Shown piece after piece: positions 47,447-59,183 of a stretch of DNA of 64,000 nucleotides (position 1 is its first letter; each line of letters begins with the position of its first letter). This DNA is from Batkoa obscura. Lineage: Eukaryota; Entomophthoromycota; Entomophthoromycetes; Entomophthorales; Batkoaceae. The translations under genes and the position numbers were made by a program. The stretch lies in assembly GCA_030770535.1 (NCBI GenBank), contig JASVEC010000019.1, forward strand, positions 372,001 to 436,000, given 5' to 3'. The notes under the pieces are model-generated. The model saw only the letters and a program-made list of their open reading frames with translations, ran no database searches and was not told where the DNA came from.

Positions 47447-48787
47447 TTAATTTATTAAACTCAAAATTAACATAATAAAAAATAAAAGCAAATTACTATT
47501 ATTAGTAATTGATGATGAATTCTTTGAAGTAAATAACATATTATAAGAATGCTCTTGAGATGGATTTTTGGTTAATGTATATCCCATAGCTTCTAAAATA
47601 GCTAATGTATTTGGTCCATAAGGAGCTGTATTCCAGGTCCCAATCGATTTCATAACTTCATAAATATCTTTATCTTCCATTCTATAACACATTAAAGAAT
47701 CAGCTGTATTTAAATATTTGGATTTGTCTAAATGAGAAATGGAAGAACCTGGTGCATAAGGAACTAAAGAAGTTTCCAATGTAATCAAAGTATCCTTATT
47801 AATTTGGAAAAATAGATTATCTTTAATAGTCACTTGTTTTGTTAAATCCTTTGCTATATTTCCTAGTTTACTTCCTTCTTTTAATGGATTTTCGGCGTCC
47901 AATAAATTGTTTTTATTAAATAGTTGGATGTATTTCTCTATTGTATTATTTGGATTACTAAAGACCAAAAATTTGTCAAAAACAAATTGGATAAATCTAA
48001 CTTGAACTTGTTTTGAGTCCTTATCCTCAGATTGAATATCAGGCAAAAAAGTAGCCAAACCTTTATTAAAATGATCATCAATGGAGGTAACAAAACCCAA
48101 ACCATGTAATAACTCATGAGAAATTAGATCTAAAAAACTAGCTTTATCTCCACCTTTAATCCTTGAATTTGGGAAATAATAAGGTGCCTTGGAATTAAAT
48201 TCAGCAAAGATATCATATTGATGATACTCAACATTCCTGGGCTTCTTGGGAATTAACTGCTTATATAATGCTTGGGGATATAATCTTATTATTCCCTTTT
48301 CATCTGCTATCGGAAAACTTCTTGATGGTAATGCTTGACCTAGCATATAATTATCCCCTTCAGGACATTCATCTTTACCTTCACAGAATGGATAAAAGGA
48401 AGCTTGAATTGATATAGGATGAGTCAAATTTATAGCATTTTCCAAGAATACAGCCATTGAAATCAAGCCATTTTCAATGTTCTTACATAATTCTTTAGTA
48501 GCCTCACAGTAAAAATCCACTTGTACTTTGTTAGACGTAGGAGTTATTATTCTATGATCTTTATCTTGTTGACCAAGATTGGATCGTTTCCATAACGTTC
48601 TGTAAGTCTGGATTGGCTTAATATTACAATTATTCGACTTTAACTTACTATTTGGTCCATATTTATCATGAGTTGAATAATGATCATAACATCTTGACAC
48701 TGTTGATGGATTTATTTGTTGTGATGTTGAAACTGATAATATAAAAGATAAACTTAGTATAAGATAAAAATGATTGATAAATAACAT
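47447..48787 (-). CDS. Secreted leishmanolysin-like zinc metallopeptidase, copy 1
   Basis: 446 residues, intronless. Signal peptide (FYLILSLSFILSVS, cut near 21), then a cysteine-containing N-terminal region and the zinc helix HELLHGLGF (224-232). The residue at the usual third-ligand spacing is Thr, not His. Instead SHLDKSKYLN (His352) followed by ADSLMCYRM (Met366) fits the distant third His and Met-turn layout of leishmanolysin-type (M8) and related HExxHxxGF proteases. The C-terminus is a hydrophobic run (LLLFFIMLILSLIN) after a Ser/Asn stretch, suggesting a GPI anchor. A tandem paralogue lies at 51240-52589 on the same strand; residues 301-417 are almost identical at DNA level. Probably a cell-surface or secreted protease; the substrate is unknown and the M8 assignment is by motif. 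Confidence 0.78.
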   Translation of the reverse strand: MLFINHFYLILSLSFILSVSTSQQINPSTVSRCYDHYSTHDKYGPNSKLKSNNCNIKPIQTYRTLWKRSNLGQQDKDHRIITPTSNKVQVDFYCEATKELCKNIENGLISMAVFLENAINLTHPISIQASFYPFCEGKDECPEGDNYMLGQALPSRSFPIADEKGIIRLYPQALYKQLIPKKPRNVEYHQYDIFAEFNSKAPYYFPNSRIKGGDKASFLDLISHELLHGLGFVTSIDDHFNKGLATFLPDIQSEDKDSKQVQVRFIQFVFDKFLVFSNPNNTIEKYIQLFNKNNLLDAENPLKEGSKLGNIAKDLTKQVTIKDNLFFQINKDTLITLETSLVPYAPGSSISHLDKSKYLNTADSLMCYRMEDKDIYEVMKSIGTWNTAPYGPNTLAILEAMGYTLTKNPSQEHSYNMLFTSKNSSSITNNSNLLLFFIMLILSLIN

Positions 48788-48846
48788 ATTATTTAATGAA
48801 AAAAACGATAAAAAATGAAAAATAAAAGAAATTCATCTGAGTTTTT

Positions 48847-48854
48847 TATTTATA
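48847..48854 (-). promoter_or_regulatory. Putative TATA box of metallopeptidase 1
   Basis: TATAAATA on the minus strand, 60 bp upstream of the ATG at 48787. No equivalent is obvious upstream of copy 2. Confidence 0.35.
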
Positions 48855-49855
48855 TACAATTTATGTGAAATTAAATTAATTAGTATTAATATATTATAAT
48901 ATCAAAGATAAAAGTAAATGTTTATACAACTTTTTACTTATTTAAATATTAAATAATTTCTTTGAGTAACTCATAATTTATTAATTATATGCCTATTATT
49001 CTTGAATCTATTTATAAAAATGATTAAATGCATTAAAATTAATAATTTTATTAGCGGTTTAGTAGATTGTACTAATGTTTTTATACTTAATAATAGTTGT
49101 CCAATATTTAATCTATTAATTTTTTAATCATTTTTGATTTTAAAAATAAGTCTAATATTAATTTGTACAATACTGATAAAAGTGAGTAAACGTTTGTCTT
49201 TTTTACTTTTCTAATAACATTTTAATGTTAATACTAATTGCATTTTGATGATTTTTACTTTTCAAAGTTGAAAATGAGTCCAAACTTTCATTAAAAAAAC
49301 ATTATTATACTACATGTCTAACAAAGCAAGATTTATCATTTATAATTATATAAATAACTGATTCTAATTCCAATGAAAATAAAATAACTCTCCTTTGGGC
49401 AAAATAATAAATATTAAAAGCTTTAGATCTTCGATTTGTATATGTATGTTTTAAAGGCTTTAATTATATATATAAGATACTTCCACTTACCTTTAGTAAG
49501 TTTTAGATCCAATATATTGATTTTAGCTATAAGTATGTTTTATTATAAAAAAACAATTAACCATAATCCCCCGCCTCCACAAACATTAAGAAAAAACAGG
49601 TTATTAGTATTGATTTATTTTAAAAAACCTATCAGTTTTCATAACTAAAATTAGATCCTACTTGTTTGTTTTATTAAATTAATCTTTCATATGGAAGATT
49701 TGATTTATTTAAGACAATTAATACTTTGAGAAATATTATTCTATTTGATACCAGAAGGAAGTTTAAAGACTTGAGAGACTTAAAATCCTTTAATAGGTAA
49801 TATATAAGATAACATTTTAACATATAGTTTCTTTTTTAATAAGTAGATTATCTTA

Positions 49856-49956
49856 TGGGGATGTTTTTTTTGGCCTCATCACTTTTTCCATCTTTTAAGT
49901 GCTATTTAAGTGGAAAGATTGCTAGTAAAATTCTTAAACATAAAAATACATTCACT
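49856..49956 (+). mobile_element. MITE copy 20
   Basis: TGGGGATG left end, CATTCACT right end, TA on both sides. Confidence 0.92.
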
Positions 49957-50370
49957 TATGATCTAGTCAAAAAACATCATTTCTTTAAGTCTCTACCTTT
50001 TTCCTAAAGAACTATGATTACACTTACTATTAAGGATTGATTATAACTTTTTTGAGTAAAGGATGTAAACCACCTTCATATGAATTTCCTTTCTTCTTTG
50101 TTTGAATTTTGGACTAAATAATCCACTTCTTTGACTCCCTAACAAAATGGAAATTTGATCTTATCACTAGTTAAATAACTGAGCCTAAATACTAACTATT
50201 CAAAATGAAGTTGGTCCTTCTATTTTGTTTATTGTTTCATACTATTGTGTATTAAATTAATTACACTTTTATTTTGATATTTGTTCCAAAAGATAATGTT
50301 TTTGTTCAGATAAAAACTAAGTGATTCTAACAACGATCGAAAATAAGGAGAAATCGGAAGTGATATGTGA

Positions 50371-50841
50371 TGTGAAATATCGCTTTGTCAACCCTATAGT
50401 TAATTATAATATAATAATCGCCTAAGCTGTTGTGATCTCGATTTTAGAGAAAATCAATCTCACACTTTTAGTTTGATTTGCTATGAGAATTTCTAGCTTC
50501 ATCCCAAAGAATATTATTTTCTCGTTTTGATACTTGTACTTGCATTTGTCAGAGTATAAAAGAGATTTTAGAGTATAGTAGTTCAAGGCTTTTTAACTGA
50601 ATTATTCCCTGATATCTCGTACATTTAATAAAGCCATTAAGTTTTCTTAATAGTATTTTACGTAGATTTTTACATTAGTATTGTCTATTCTATTTGCTTT
50701 ACATAGTATGTAGCCTATTACGTGCTATCCTCCATAATTCAAGTCTATCTTAGTCACATAAACTAAGACCTTTTGACTTATAATGTAATCAACCAGGCAA
50801 TAGCTGTTTTTGACTCTAGTCACTGAGTACCAGATTTCACA
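50371..50841. mobile_element. Solo LTR, retrotransposon of unassigned family (copy 1)
   Basis: 471 bp bounded by TGTGAAAT...ATTTCACA, the short inverted TG...CA ends of an LTR, with GTGA on both sides as a 4-bp target duplication. An internal TATAAAAG and an AATAAAG lie in the order expected for LTR promoter and polyadenylation signals. No internal region or coding part is present, so it is a fossil left by LTR-LTR recombination. The second copy at 59184-59647 differs by roughly one base in eight, so both are old insertions. Confidence 0.8.
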
Positions 50842-51074
50842 GTGAACACTTAGTCCAAGTAGAGAAAGAAGTAAAAGAATCCATTATAAAATGGAAAATA
50901 AGGTACAAGCTGATGATTTTCACTTTGGAATTAAAAAGAGATCGAATGTGACAGCTTTTTATCTTTCGAGAATTTATTTACTTTAAAATTGAGTGAAAAA
51001 TTTATTAAGATGAGGGACTATTATCTACTCACTAAAATTCAAGTTATTAAATTTCAAAGTTGATGATTAAAATG

Positions 51075-51170
51075 TGGGACTGTTTTTTTAATTTCATTTT
51101 TCTATCTTTCAAGCACTATTTGAGTGGAAAGATTGTTAGTAAAATTCTCAAATACAAAAACATAGTCCCA
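51075..51170 (+). mobile_element. MITE copy 21
   Basis: TGGGACTG...CATAGTCCCA: both ends share the same GGGACT/AGTCCC variant, so the terminal repeats changed together; about 70 bp 3' of metallopeptidase 2. Confidence 0.9.
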
Positions 51171-51239
51171 TATATAAAATTGAAAATGTTTGAAATAATC
51201 AACAATATATAAATAAATAGATTTCAATTTTAAAACGGA

Positions 51240-52589
51240 TTAATTTATTAAACTCAAAATCAAGATTATAAAGAAAAAGTTTAAATTAACTTTAAAATTG
51301 ACAGTAGATGAATAATTATTAGAGGAATATAACATATTATAAGAATGCTCTTGAGATGGATTTTTGGTTAATGTATATCCCATAGCTTCTAAAATAGCTA
51401 ATGTATTTGGTCCATAAGGAGCTGTATTCCAGGTCCCAATCGATTTCATAATTTCATAAATATCTTTATCTTCCATTCTATAACACATTAAAGAATCAGC
51501 TGTATTTAAATATTTGGATTTGTCTAAATGAGAAATGGAAGAACCTGGTGCATAAGGAACTAAAGAAGTTTCCAATGTAATCAAAGTATCCTTATTAATT
51601 TGGAAAAATAGATTATCTTTAATAGTCACTTGTTTTGTTAAATCCTTTGCTATATTTCCTAGTTTACTTCCTTCTTTTAATGGGTTTACTGGGTCCAATA
51701 AATTATTTTGATTAAACAAATTCAAATACTTTTCTACATAATTATCTGGTTTACTAATTACTAAAAATTTATCGAATATGAATTGAATAAATTGAACTTT
51801 GATTAATTTGGAATCTTTCATTTCTTTTAATACAATATCCGGATAAAAAGTTACTAAACCAGTATTGAAATTATCATTAATAGAACTAGCAAAACCTAAG
51901 CCATGTAATAATTCATGAGAAACTACATCCAAAAAGTTAACTCTATCACCGCCTTTAACTTTAGAATTAGGAAAATAATAAGGCGCTTCTGAATTAAATT
52001 CAGCAAATATATCATATTGACTATATTTAATATCCTGTTGTTTAGAAGTCATTAATTGTTTATATAATGCTTGTGGATATAATCGTACTGCTCCTTTATC
52101 ATCTGAAATAGGTAAACTCCTTAATGGTCCTGCTTGACCTACCATATAGGAGCTACCTTCTGGACACTGTCCCATACTTTGACAAAAAGGATAGAAGGAA
52201 GCTTTAATTAAAATAGGTTGAGTAAAATTAATAATGTTTTCTAAAAATAATGCCGTTGAAATAAACCCGTTTTCTATATTATTACATAAATCTTTTGTAC
52301 CAACACAAGATAAATATACTTGTACTTTACTATCAGAAGATGTTATCATAGTATGATTCCCATTATATTTACCATAGTTGGATTTTAATAGGGAATTAAC
52401 GGGTTGAAGTTGGGTTGGATTAGTACTACAATCATTTGATTTTATTATACTCTTCGGTCCATTTTCATTAAATGTAGGGTAATGATCATAACACCTTGAT
52501 GGAATTGAAGTATTTGTTTTTTGTGAAGTTATAAATGATAGTAGAAATAACAAAGGAAGTAATCGAAAGAAATGGTTAGTAGTTAGCAT
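51240..52589 (-). CDS. Secreted leishmanolysin-like zinc metallopeptidase, copy 2
   Basis: 449 residues, intronless, same strand as copy 1 at 47447-48787. Signal peptide (FFRLLPLLFLLSFITS), zinc helix HELLHGLGF followed by ASSIND, distant SHLDKSKYLN plus ADSLMCYRM, and a hydrophobic C-terminal tail (FFFIILILSLIN) suited to GPI anchoring. The first 300 residues differ from copy 1 at roughly a third of positions by eye, while the block from EGSKLGN to SQEHSYNML differs by a single residue. The enzyme architecture is therefore shared, but substrate-facing parts have diverged while the C-terminal block has been homogenised. Function as in copy 1 is inferred. Confidence 0.78.
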   Translation of the reverse strand: MLTTNHFFRLLPLLFLLSFITSQKTNTSIPSRCYDHYPTFNENGPKSIIKSNDCSTNPTQLQPVNSLLKSNYGKYNGNHTMITSSDSKVQVYLSCVGTKDLCNNIENGFISTALFLENIINFTQPILIKASFYPFCQSMGQCPEGSSYMVGQAGPLRSLPISDDKGAVRLYPQALYKQLMTSKQQDIKYSQYDIFAEFNSEAPYYFPNSKVKGGDRVNFLDVVSHELLHGLGFASSINDNFNTGLVTFYPDIVLKEMKDSKLIKVQFIQFIFDKFLVISKPDNYVEKYLNLFNQNNLLDPVNPLKEGSKLGNIAKDLTKQVTIKDNLFFQINKDTLITLETSLVPYAPGSSISHLDKSKYLNTADSLMCYRMEDKDIYEIMKSIGTWNTAPYGPNTLAILEAMGYTLTKNPSQEHSYNMLYSSNNYSSTVNFKVNLNFFFIILILSLIN

Positions 52590-53581
52590 TTGATTTTTTA
52601 AAATAAAATTTCAAGTGAGAAATGAAGAGAAAAGTGATTAATTAGGAGTAATGAATTTTAATTTATCAAGAACAGATATAGAATAATTTTATAGAACTTT
52701 TGACTAAATTTAGAAAATTAGATAAGTTTTTCGAGAACTTAATTCTTATATTTGATTTTCATTAAAGTGGTGATGTTAAATTAATAATATCATTTTTTAA
52801 CTTTTATTTATGTCATAGAACCTATAAAAATAAAAATAAAATGTTTTATTTTATATTATTTATTAAACAATATAGTAATTAAAAGTAGAGAAATTTAAAG
52901 GTTCTAAAATTAGCTTAAGAAATCTATTTAATAAAAGTAATACAGCTTGAAATTTGAAAACTAGAACGAAAATTCAAATCATTTGCTTAATAATTGACCA
53001 ATTTTCAGCAATTATTCATAATTGGGCAAAACTGGTTTGAATTCTCATAAAAGTTCTCAAATTCAAAGCTACATTCTATTTTTTTAAACTAATTTGTTTA
53101 TTTTTACATCACATAAAATGCAAAAATATTATATAAAATTAAAGATTAAAAATAAAGTGTTTTCAAGTATTAATATAGAACAATCTTAAATTCATAATAA
53201 TGATATTTTTCACTTAATTACATTTATTATAGTTTCTCTTTTTTCTTGTTATTTTAATAACTTGTTTATAATAAATAAACTATATTCTATCATCTCAAAT
53301 CAATGTTTCTATGCTACATACCAACTACTTTTATCAATACGATAAAGGGAAAAGAATCTATTATTGTTGTTATTGATTTAATATCAATTTTTGAATATTG
53401 AATTGAGAAAGCAATCTGTCATAATTTCAAAAATCTACAAAATTGGAATTTTGATTTTCTTAAAATTAACATGCATTTTTATGACACTTTTATTTAAATC
53501 TTCTTGTTCATTTACTAGTTTAATAATTTTTAAAAAGTCACAAACATCATTTAAACAACAAACAATATAATAAAAACAAAA
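52590..53581. other. Divergent intergenic region, no gene seen
   Basis: About 1 kb upstream of both metallopeptidase 2 (minus) and FAR11 (plus). No MITE or LTR here. Confidence 0.6.
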
Positions 53582-56500
53582 ATGGGTACTCAGTTTCCTA
53601 AGGAGCCTATATTTGGTCTCGACTCAACTAACACTAGCAACAGTAAATCCAGTTTTCAACAACGGATGAAAGCGGAATACCATTTAGTCCAAAATATCAA
53701 AAAAGAAGAAAAGAAATATACGGATCCATCTTCCATTCCATCTACTCCTGAAGAAAGTTATATCAAAGATTCATTAACAATTACTCAGATTAAAGATTAT
53801 TTAGAACAAAAAGAAGATTTTAAAGAAATTAAATCAAGTTTTGATTATGATTTACAATTCTCTATAGCTCAAGAAATTGACGAATTTTTTTCATATACTG
53901 AACTAACAAGACATATTGATAATCAAAAGACTTTTTTAGATGTCTGTGGTGGTAAGTTTTAACTTACTTTTTTTTTAAAAAGAAAGGACATTAAATTGGA
54001 ATTGAAATTAGATTGGTATGCTAATTCAAAACAAGAAAGTCAAACTATTTTACACGTTTGGTTAGAATCTTTAGAACATGCAGATAGAGATAGAAGATTT
54101 AGAGCAAGTCAATGTTTATTATATTTTGCTCAAGGTAAGATTCAATTAATAATAATAGTAAATGTAGATAATTTTTGAAATTTAAAATTAAATAGGCCAA
54201 TTTGGAGATCATGAAACACCAACAGAACATATTAATCAATTGATTCAAAATAACCAACGATTAAAAAAATTGGGAGCAATTCAATATTATTTTGAAGCTT
54301 TAAAAATGGCTAGTATGCAACATGATAAATTAGTAAAGTAAGTTTATCTATTACCCATTATTTATTATTTATTATTTATTATTTATTATTTATTATTTAT
54401 TATTATTTGTTATTTATTATTTATTGTTTATTGTTTATAAATTTAATGTTTTATTTTATATTTATTTAGTTTATTTATGAACGGATCTACTATTGATACT
54501 AATCAAATGAATGAGATTAATTTGGAACTAAGTATTTTATTATCATTGTTATATCTCTTAATTGAGGTCAATAGACCTAGAGAAGAAAATAGTAAAAATA
54601 AAGATAAAAATAAAAACAGTATAAGTTTTTTAGAAGAATTAGGTAAGTTGATATCATTATTATCAATAATCAAAGTAATTTTATCTATAATAATAATTAA
54701 TTTAGTTTCACTTGAGCCTAAAATATGTCCATTTTTATTTAATTTAATATCTAAATTAAAAGAAAAAAGCTTTAAAGGTTATCCAATTAAAAAAGTAAGT
54801 AATTTAATATTAAACAAGGATTAATACAATAATGATAATAATAACAATAAGTTGATTGTATTTTTATTTATGTTATTAATAGGTACTTTTATTGTTATGG
54901 AAAGTATTAGTAACGATTTATGGTGATTTAAATACATTTAAGCAACTAAAGGAGCTTCAAAGAAAAAATTATAATTTAAAATCAAAACCTAGTAAAGGTA
55001 AATTGAATAAAATTACAACGGTATTATTATTATAATATTATACTAAATCATTCATTTACCAGATCAGCCCAAAGTCAAACCAGAAGAGTATAATCTATTT
55101 TTTTATACATTTAGTAAAAAATATCCATCTTGTTTTTCGGAATTAAGCAATTTATATTATACAACCCCACCAACATTAGCAAAATGGACATTTCATTCAC
55201 CAAGAATATTGAATAATAATTCGGAACAAAAACACTATTTAAATAACGATTTAATGAATAATAATAATAATTCCGATTCCCCTTTTTTATTACCATTAAC
55301 AAAACAGCATTCTATTGCTCCTAAACCAATTTTAGAAGCAGCGGAACTATTTATCAATAATTTATATTTTCCATTAGATTTTATTCAATTATTAGATGTC
55401 TCTATTGATTTATTTGATTTGTTTAATGATCCTGAAACCAAATTACCAGATAATTTTTATAATAATAATCAAAAAATTAATGAAAACGAAAACGAAAACA
55501 AAAATAAAAATGAAAATACACCAACAATAGCATTAAACGAAATTCAAATACAAGAAGAAGAAGAAGAAGAAGAAGAAGAAGATAGGATATTAAAGCTTCG
55601 ATTAAATTTAATAGAAGAATTATATGTAAGTTGGTTCATTTTATTATTGTATTATATTACATAATTTATTATTTTATTTACTATTATTTATAGATAGATT
55701 TATTACCTGAATCTCATTCCATTGTTATTGTATTACTAAAATTATTATTAGCTACAATACCATCACCACAATCTAATAGTAGCAATAACAATGATAATAT
55801 GATGATGGGTATGCAAATGCAAAAAAATCCATTTGGTAAGTAAATTATAATAATACTAATATATAACATATAATACACAATACTAATTAATTAACTAATT
55901 TAATATTTAACGAAGGTAATAAAGATGGAGAATTAAAACCACCATTTGATACACCTATTCACTTATCAGCGGATGAAATTGATGATATTCGACATAAAGA
56001 AATAGTAGCTAAAGCAATCTCATCTATATTACTAATATTACTGAAAGGATTCAAAGTTCAACATGCAACGAAATTTGAATATTATTCCCAGATGATAAGT
56101 GATTCGAATGGTATCTTATTAATATTAAAATTATATGGTTTACAAGATTTCAATACATTTAATAAAATAAGAAATGAATGTGATCATCTTTGGTAAGTTG
56201 AATTAATTAATTACAGTTATAATTATATTAATTAGTTGATTAATTTTTAATATTTATTTAGTTTTTTTAAAGCTTTATTGAAACCAAGTAATAAAGTCAA
56301 AGGTAATCAATAAATAAATTTTTATTAATAAGATTAAATTTGATAACAATTTTAATTAGATACAAATAAAAAAGAAGAAGCCAATAATTTAAAGTTGCCC
56401 TTTCCACCGGGTAGAAATATATATACATCTATTAATTTCTTTCGAATCTTACATTTATTAACTAAAGAAAAATTAGCTCGAATTGCTATGCTAGTTCAAT

Positions 56501-57352
56501 TTAAATCCTCCGTAAGTTAACTCAATTTATACTTACTCTCACCAACTTACTGTCTTTTAGGCTATTTTAAAACGCGTCTTAAAAGTGGGACATCCCAAAC
56601 TGAACCATTACATTATGGAAATTTTTAAATCCCAAATTCCCTTTTTAGGTCGTAAATGGCGACAAAACAATATGAAAATCATTACTCAAATCTTTCTAAC
56701 TAGTACGCAAGGACTTAATGAAAATTGGGCTTTACCCTATGATTTTGGTTCTTCAATAGAACAACAAACATTATCCATTAAACAATTAATTAATGGTTAT
56801 AATCAGTATTATTACCCTGAAATAGAATGTTATACTCTATTAATGGGAAATCCAATGGAAAGCAATAATGCAAGTAATTTAAATGATGGCAATAAAAGTA
56901 ATATGACTTCCATGATGCCAGTAATGCCACAGCGATCTTATAGTGCCCATGATACCAATCCAACAACAATAAGCTCTAATGGCACTACAAAAACAGTATA
57001 TCATTCAAAATCAGTGAATTCATTATCGAAATTTAGTACTAAACGAAGTATCCAAAATACTCAATATTATTCACCAACACTTGAAAGAGAAAAAGAAGTG
57101 TCATTAATAAATGAAATGAAACAAATGAATTTAACCAAATTGGTAGCTCATTCCGGTTATGATAATGATAATTTGGATTTAGATATCGATTTTATGTGTA
57201 ATTATGAAGATTGGTTGGAATTGGAAGTGTTTAATCAAATGGAAGAGAAGGAGATGATAAGACTGAATGTGGAAAGAAGAGAAGAAGGAAAGGAAATGGA
57301 GATAGAGAAAAAGAAGGGGTATACGCCTCCTTTATCGCCACCATTGTATTAA
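53582..57352 (+). CDS. FAR11: STRIPAK subunit Far11/STRIP
   Basis: Scaffold of the striatin-interacting phosphatase and kinase complex, acting in cell-cycle, fusion and TORC2-related signalling. I assembled 12 exons: 53582-53951, 54012-54134, 54196-54337, 54470-54642, 54706-54794, 54883-54997, 55063-55625, 55694-55835, 55916-56192, 56262-56302, 56360-56511, 56561-57352. All are GT-AG and give 992 residues in frame. The N1221 part shows LHVWLESLEHADRDRRFRAS and ALKMASMQHDKLVK; the DUF3402 part includes SINFFRILHLLTKEKLARI, LKRVLKVGHPKLNHYIMEIF and SQIPFLGRKWRQNNMKIITQ, all typical. Low-complexity Asn and Glu runs in exon 7 and a Met/Ser/Asn stretch near residue 840 are probably disordered. Intron 3 is stretched by a TTATTTA microsatellite. 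The first splice must use the AG at 54010-54011; nearer AGs break the frame. Confidence 0.9.
54356..54440 (+). repeat. TTATTTA microsatellite in FAR11 intron 3
   Basis: About ten tandem 7-bp TTATTTA-like units fill most of the 132-bp intron 54338-54469, the longest intron of the gene. Confidence 0.9.
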
Positions 57353-57730
57353 AGTTAGAAGAAACAATGATGAAGTTGTATAGGAGTGGTTTTATGATGA
57401 GTTTTTTGACTATATATGGTGAGGAGAAAAAATCAAAATTATAGGGCTTCAGTGGAAGATTGAAATAAAGAACATATGTATTTATTTTTAATTAAGTAAT
57501 TTTACGAATTGTTAACTATCTTTATTATTTTAAAATCGAGTTCTAACTATTTAGAGAAACTTAAAAAAGTTATTATTTATAGGAGTTTAATGGGATTGTT
57601 AATACTGAATTAGCCAAAAATTAGTTGAATTATTGTTAGAAAATATGAAAATGCTTTTAGCTTCATTATTTTAAAAAAAATCGTAATTTATATATTAATT
57701 GCTGAGATAAGATATAGTTAAACAGCTAAT
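57353..57730. other. Intergenic, no gene seen
   Basis: 378-bp spacer between the FAR11 stop and tRNA-Glu. Confidence 0.6.
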
Positions 57731-57800
57731 TCTTCATGGTCCAGTGGTTAGGATTTTCCGCTTTCACCGGAACGGCCGGGGTTCGATTCCCCGTGAGGAA
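57731..57800 (+). tRNA. tRNA-Glu (TTC)
   Basis: Acceptor TCTTCAT/GTGAGGA, D-arm GGTCCAGTGGTTAGGAT, anticodon stem TTCCG/CGGAA around CTTTCAC (anticodon TTC), T-arm CGGGG-TTCGATT-CCCCG. No intron. Confidence 0.92.
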
Positions 57801-57965
57801 GTTTACTGTATCATTTTTACAATATAAATCTAAACTTTTGAACAAGTTCGGAGATACAAACTCCTTAGCCAATTCTTTATATATTTGAACTCCTTATTAT
57901 CAATTAGTTTGTAATACTTAAGATTGATTAAATTTTATTACATAATGTAAGTCGATTTTATAATA

Positions 57966-58064
57966 TAAGGATGTTTTTTTGATTTCACTACTTTTTCCAT
58001 TTTTTAAGCGTTATTTGAGTGGAAAAATTGTCAGTAAAATTATTAAGCAAAAAATACATCCCCA
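57966..58064 (+). mobile_element. MITE copy 22
   Basis: TAAGGATG...CATCCCCA with TA on both sides, ending 45 bp from tRNA-Arg. Confidence 0.92.
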
Positions 58065-58109
58065 TATTTTGTTTGAACGTTTAAAAAAAGAAAGAGTTAT
58101 AAAATATAT

Positions 58110-58181
58110 GATCCCGCCAGGGATCGAACCTGGAATCTTCTGTTCCGTAGACAGACGCCTTATCCATTGGGCCACGGGACC
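58110..58181 (-). tRNA. tRNA-Arg (ACG)
   Basis: Acceptor GGTCCCG/CGGGATC, D-arm TGGCCCAATGGATAAGGC, anticodon stem TCTGT/ACAGA around CTACGGA (anticodon ACG), T-stem CCAGG/CCTGG. All stems pair apart from one G:T in the acceptor. This is the reference copy for the rearranged gene at 60669. Confidence 0.93.
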
Positions 58182-59183
58182 ATTCAGGTTCTAGTAACTC
58201 TTTACTTTTACCTTGTTTAATTCAGTGGTAACATCTATATAACCCATTAAATTTGATAATTGACCGTTTAGCAAAAAATTGCCAAATAAACTGTAAACTC
58301 TAAAGAAATTGAGCTGCTCCCAAAATTCGATTTTGATTCAGTCAATAAAGTCAAAGGATTTCCAGCAGCTATTAAAATTGATTTTAACATAGTTTGAATA
58401 TTAAATAAGTTTTTGTACTAAAATTTTTAATAAATCAAAACCCAAAAAAAATAAAAGTAAGGAAATAAAATATATAAATATTAAGGATTTTACTTGTTTT
58501 TATAGAAACTAAGCTTTGGTTTAATTTTAAACTTTTTGGAAAAACATAAAGTATAAAAAAATATTTAATATAGAGTTATGGTAATGATGATAAATAAATA
58601 TTTATATTAAAACATTATATAACAGCTAAAAAAAACATGAAATATTTTATACTAAAAGACTAGAAATATAAAAAAAGTTTGAAATTTAATTATATAATAA
58701 AACATTTTTTAAATAAAAACAATAAAGATAAACTAAGCAAAAAACGTAAATTTAATAAAAAAGCATACTAATTATTTAAATAACTAAAATATAAGCTATA
58801 GAATTAGTTTTTATATTTTACTTTATTTCATTGAATCGTTGAAAATTATTGAAAATTTAAATCAATCTCAAAATTTTTTACTTAAACTAATTTATATAAG
58901 TAAAATTATTTTGTCCAATATGTTTCTATTTGATATGGTTTTAATTAACATAGTGATTTTAAAAAAATAACTTCCATATTTATAATAATTTTAAGTTATA
59001 ACATTATAACAGCTATATTTGTTTAAATAGGTTAATAGTAAATATTTTAAAAATAAACACAAACATAAATATAAGTATTTTGAGTTAAGAAACATTAATA
59101 TTTTATAATCAACAAAACAACCAATAGTCTAATGGTATAGCCTTTTAAGTTAGTATATATATAAAACAACTTTTATTCGATAC
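58182..59183. other. Intergenic, no gene seen
   Basis: 1 kb of extremely AT-rich DNA. A short tRNA-like A-box piece (ATAGTCTAATGGTATAGC, 59122-59140) lies about 45 bp from the solo LTR; too short to name. Confidence 0.5.

Larger units (their letters stand above)
48855..51239. other. Intergenic with two MITEs and a solo LTR
   Basis: No gene supported. Contains MITE copies at 49856 and 51075 and the solo LTR 50371-50841 between the tandem metallopeptidase genes. Confidence 0.65.

Noticed and set aside
53952-54011. Alternative acceptors at 53981-53982 and 53985-53986 for FAR11 intron 1
   Set aside because: Both break the reading frame with every available GT donor; only the AG at 54010-54011 keeps it.
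54356-54440. Tandem repeats considered as a CRISPR-like array
   Set aside because: A simple 7-bp microsatellite inside a spliced intron of a eukaryotic gene; no unique spacers.
57979-58194. 71-codon open frame on the plus strand
   Set aside because: Runs through MITE copy 22 and antisense through tRNA-Arg; a chance frame.
59122-59140. tRNA D-arm-like sequence ATAGTCTAATGGTATAGC beside the solo LTR
   Set aside because: No anticodon or T-arm follows; too short to call even a tRNA pseudogene.
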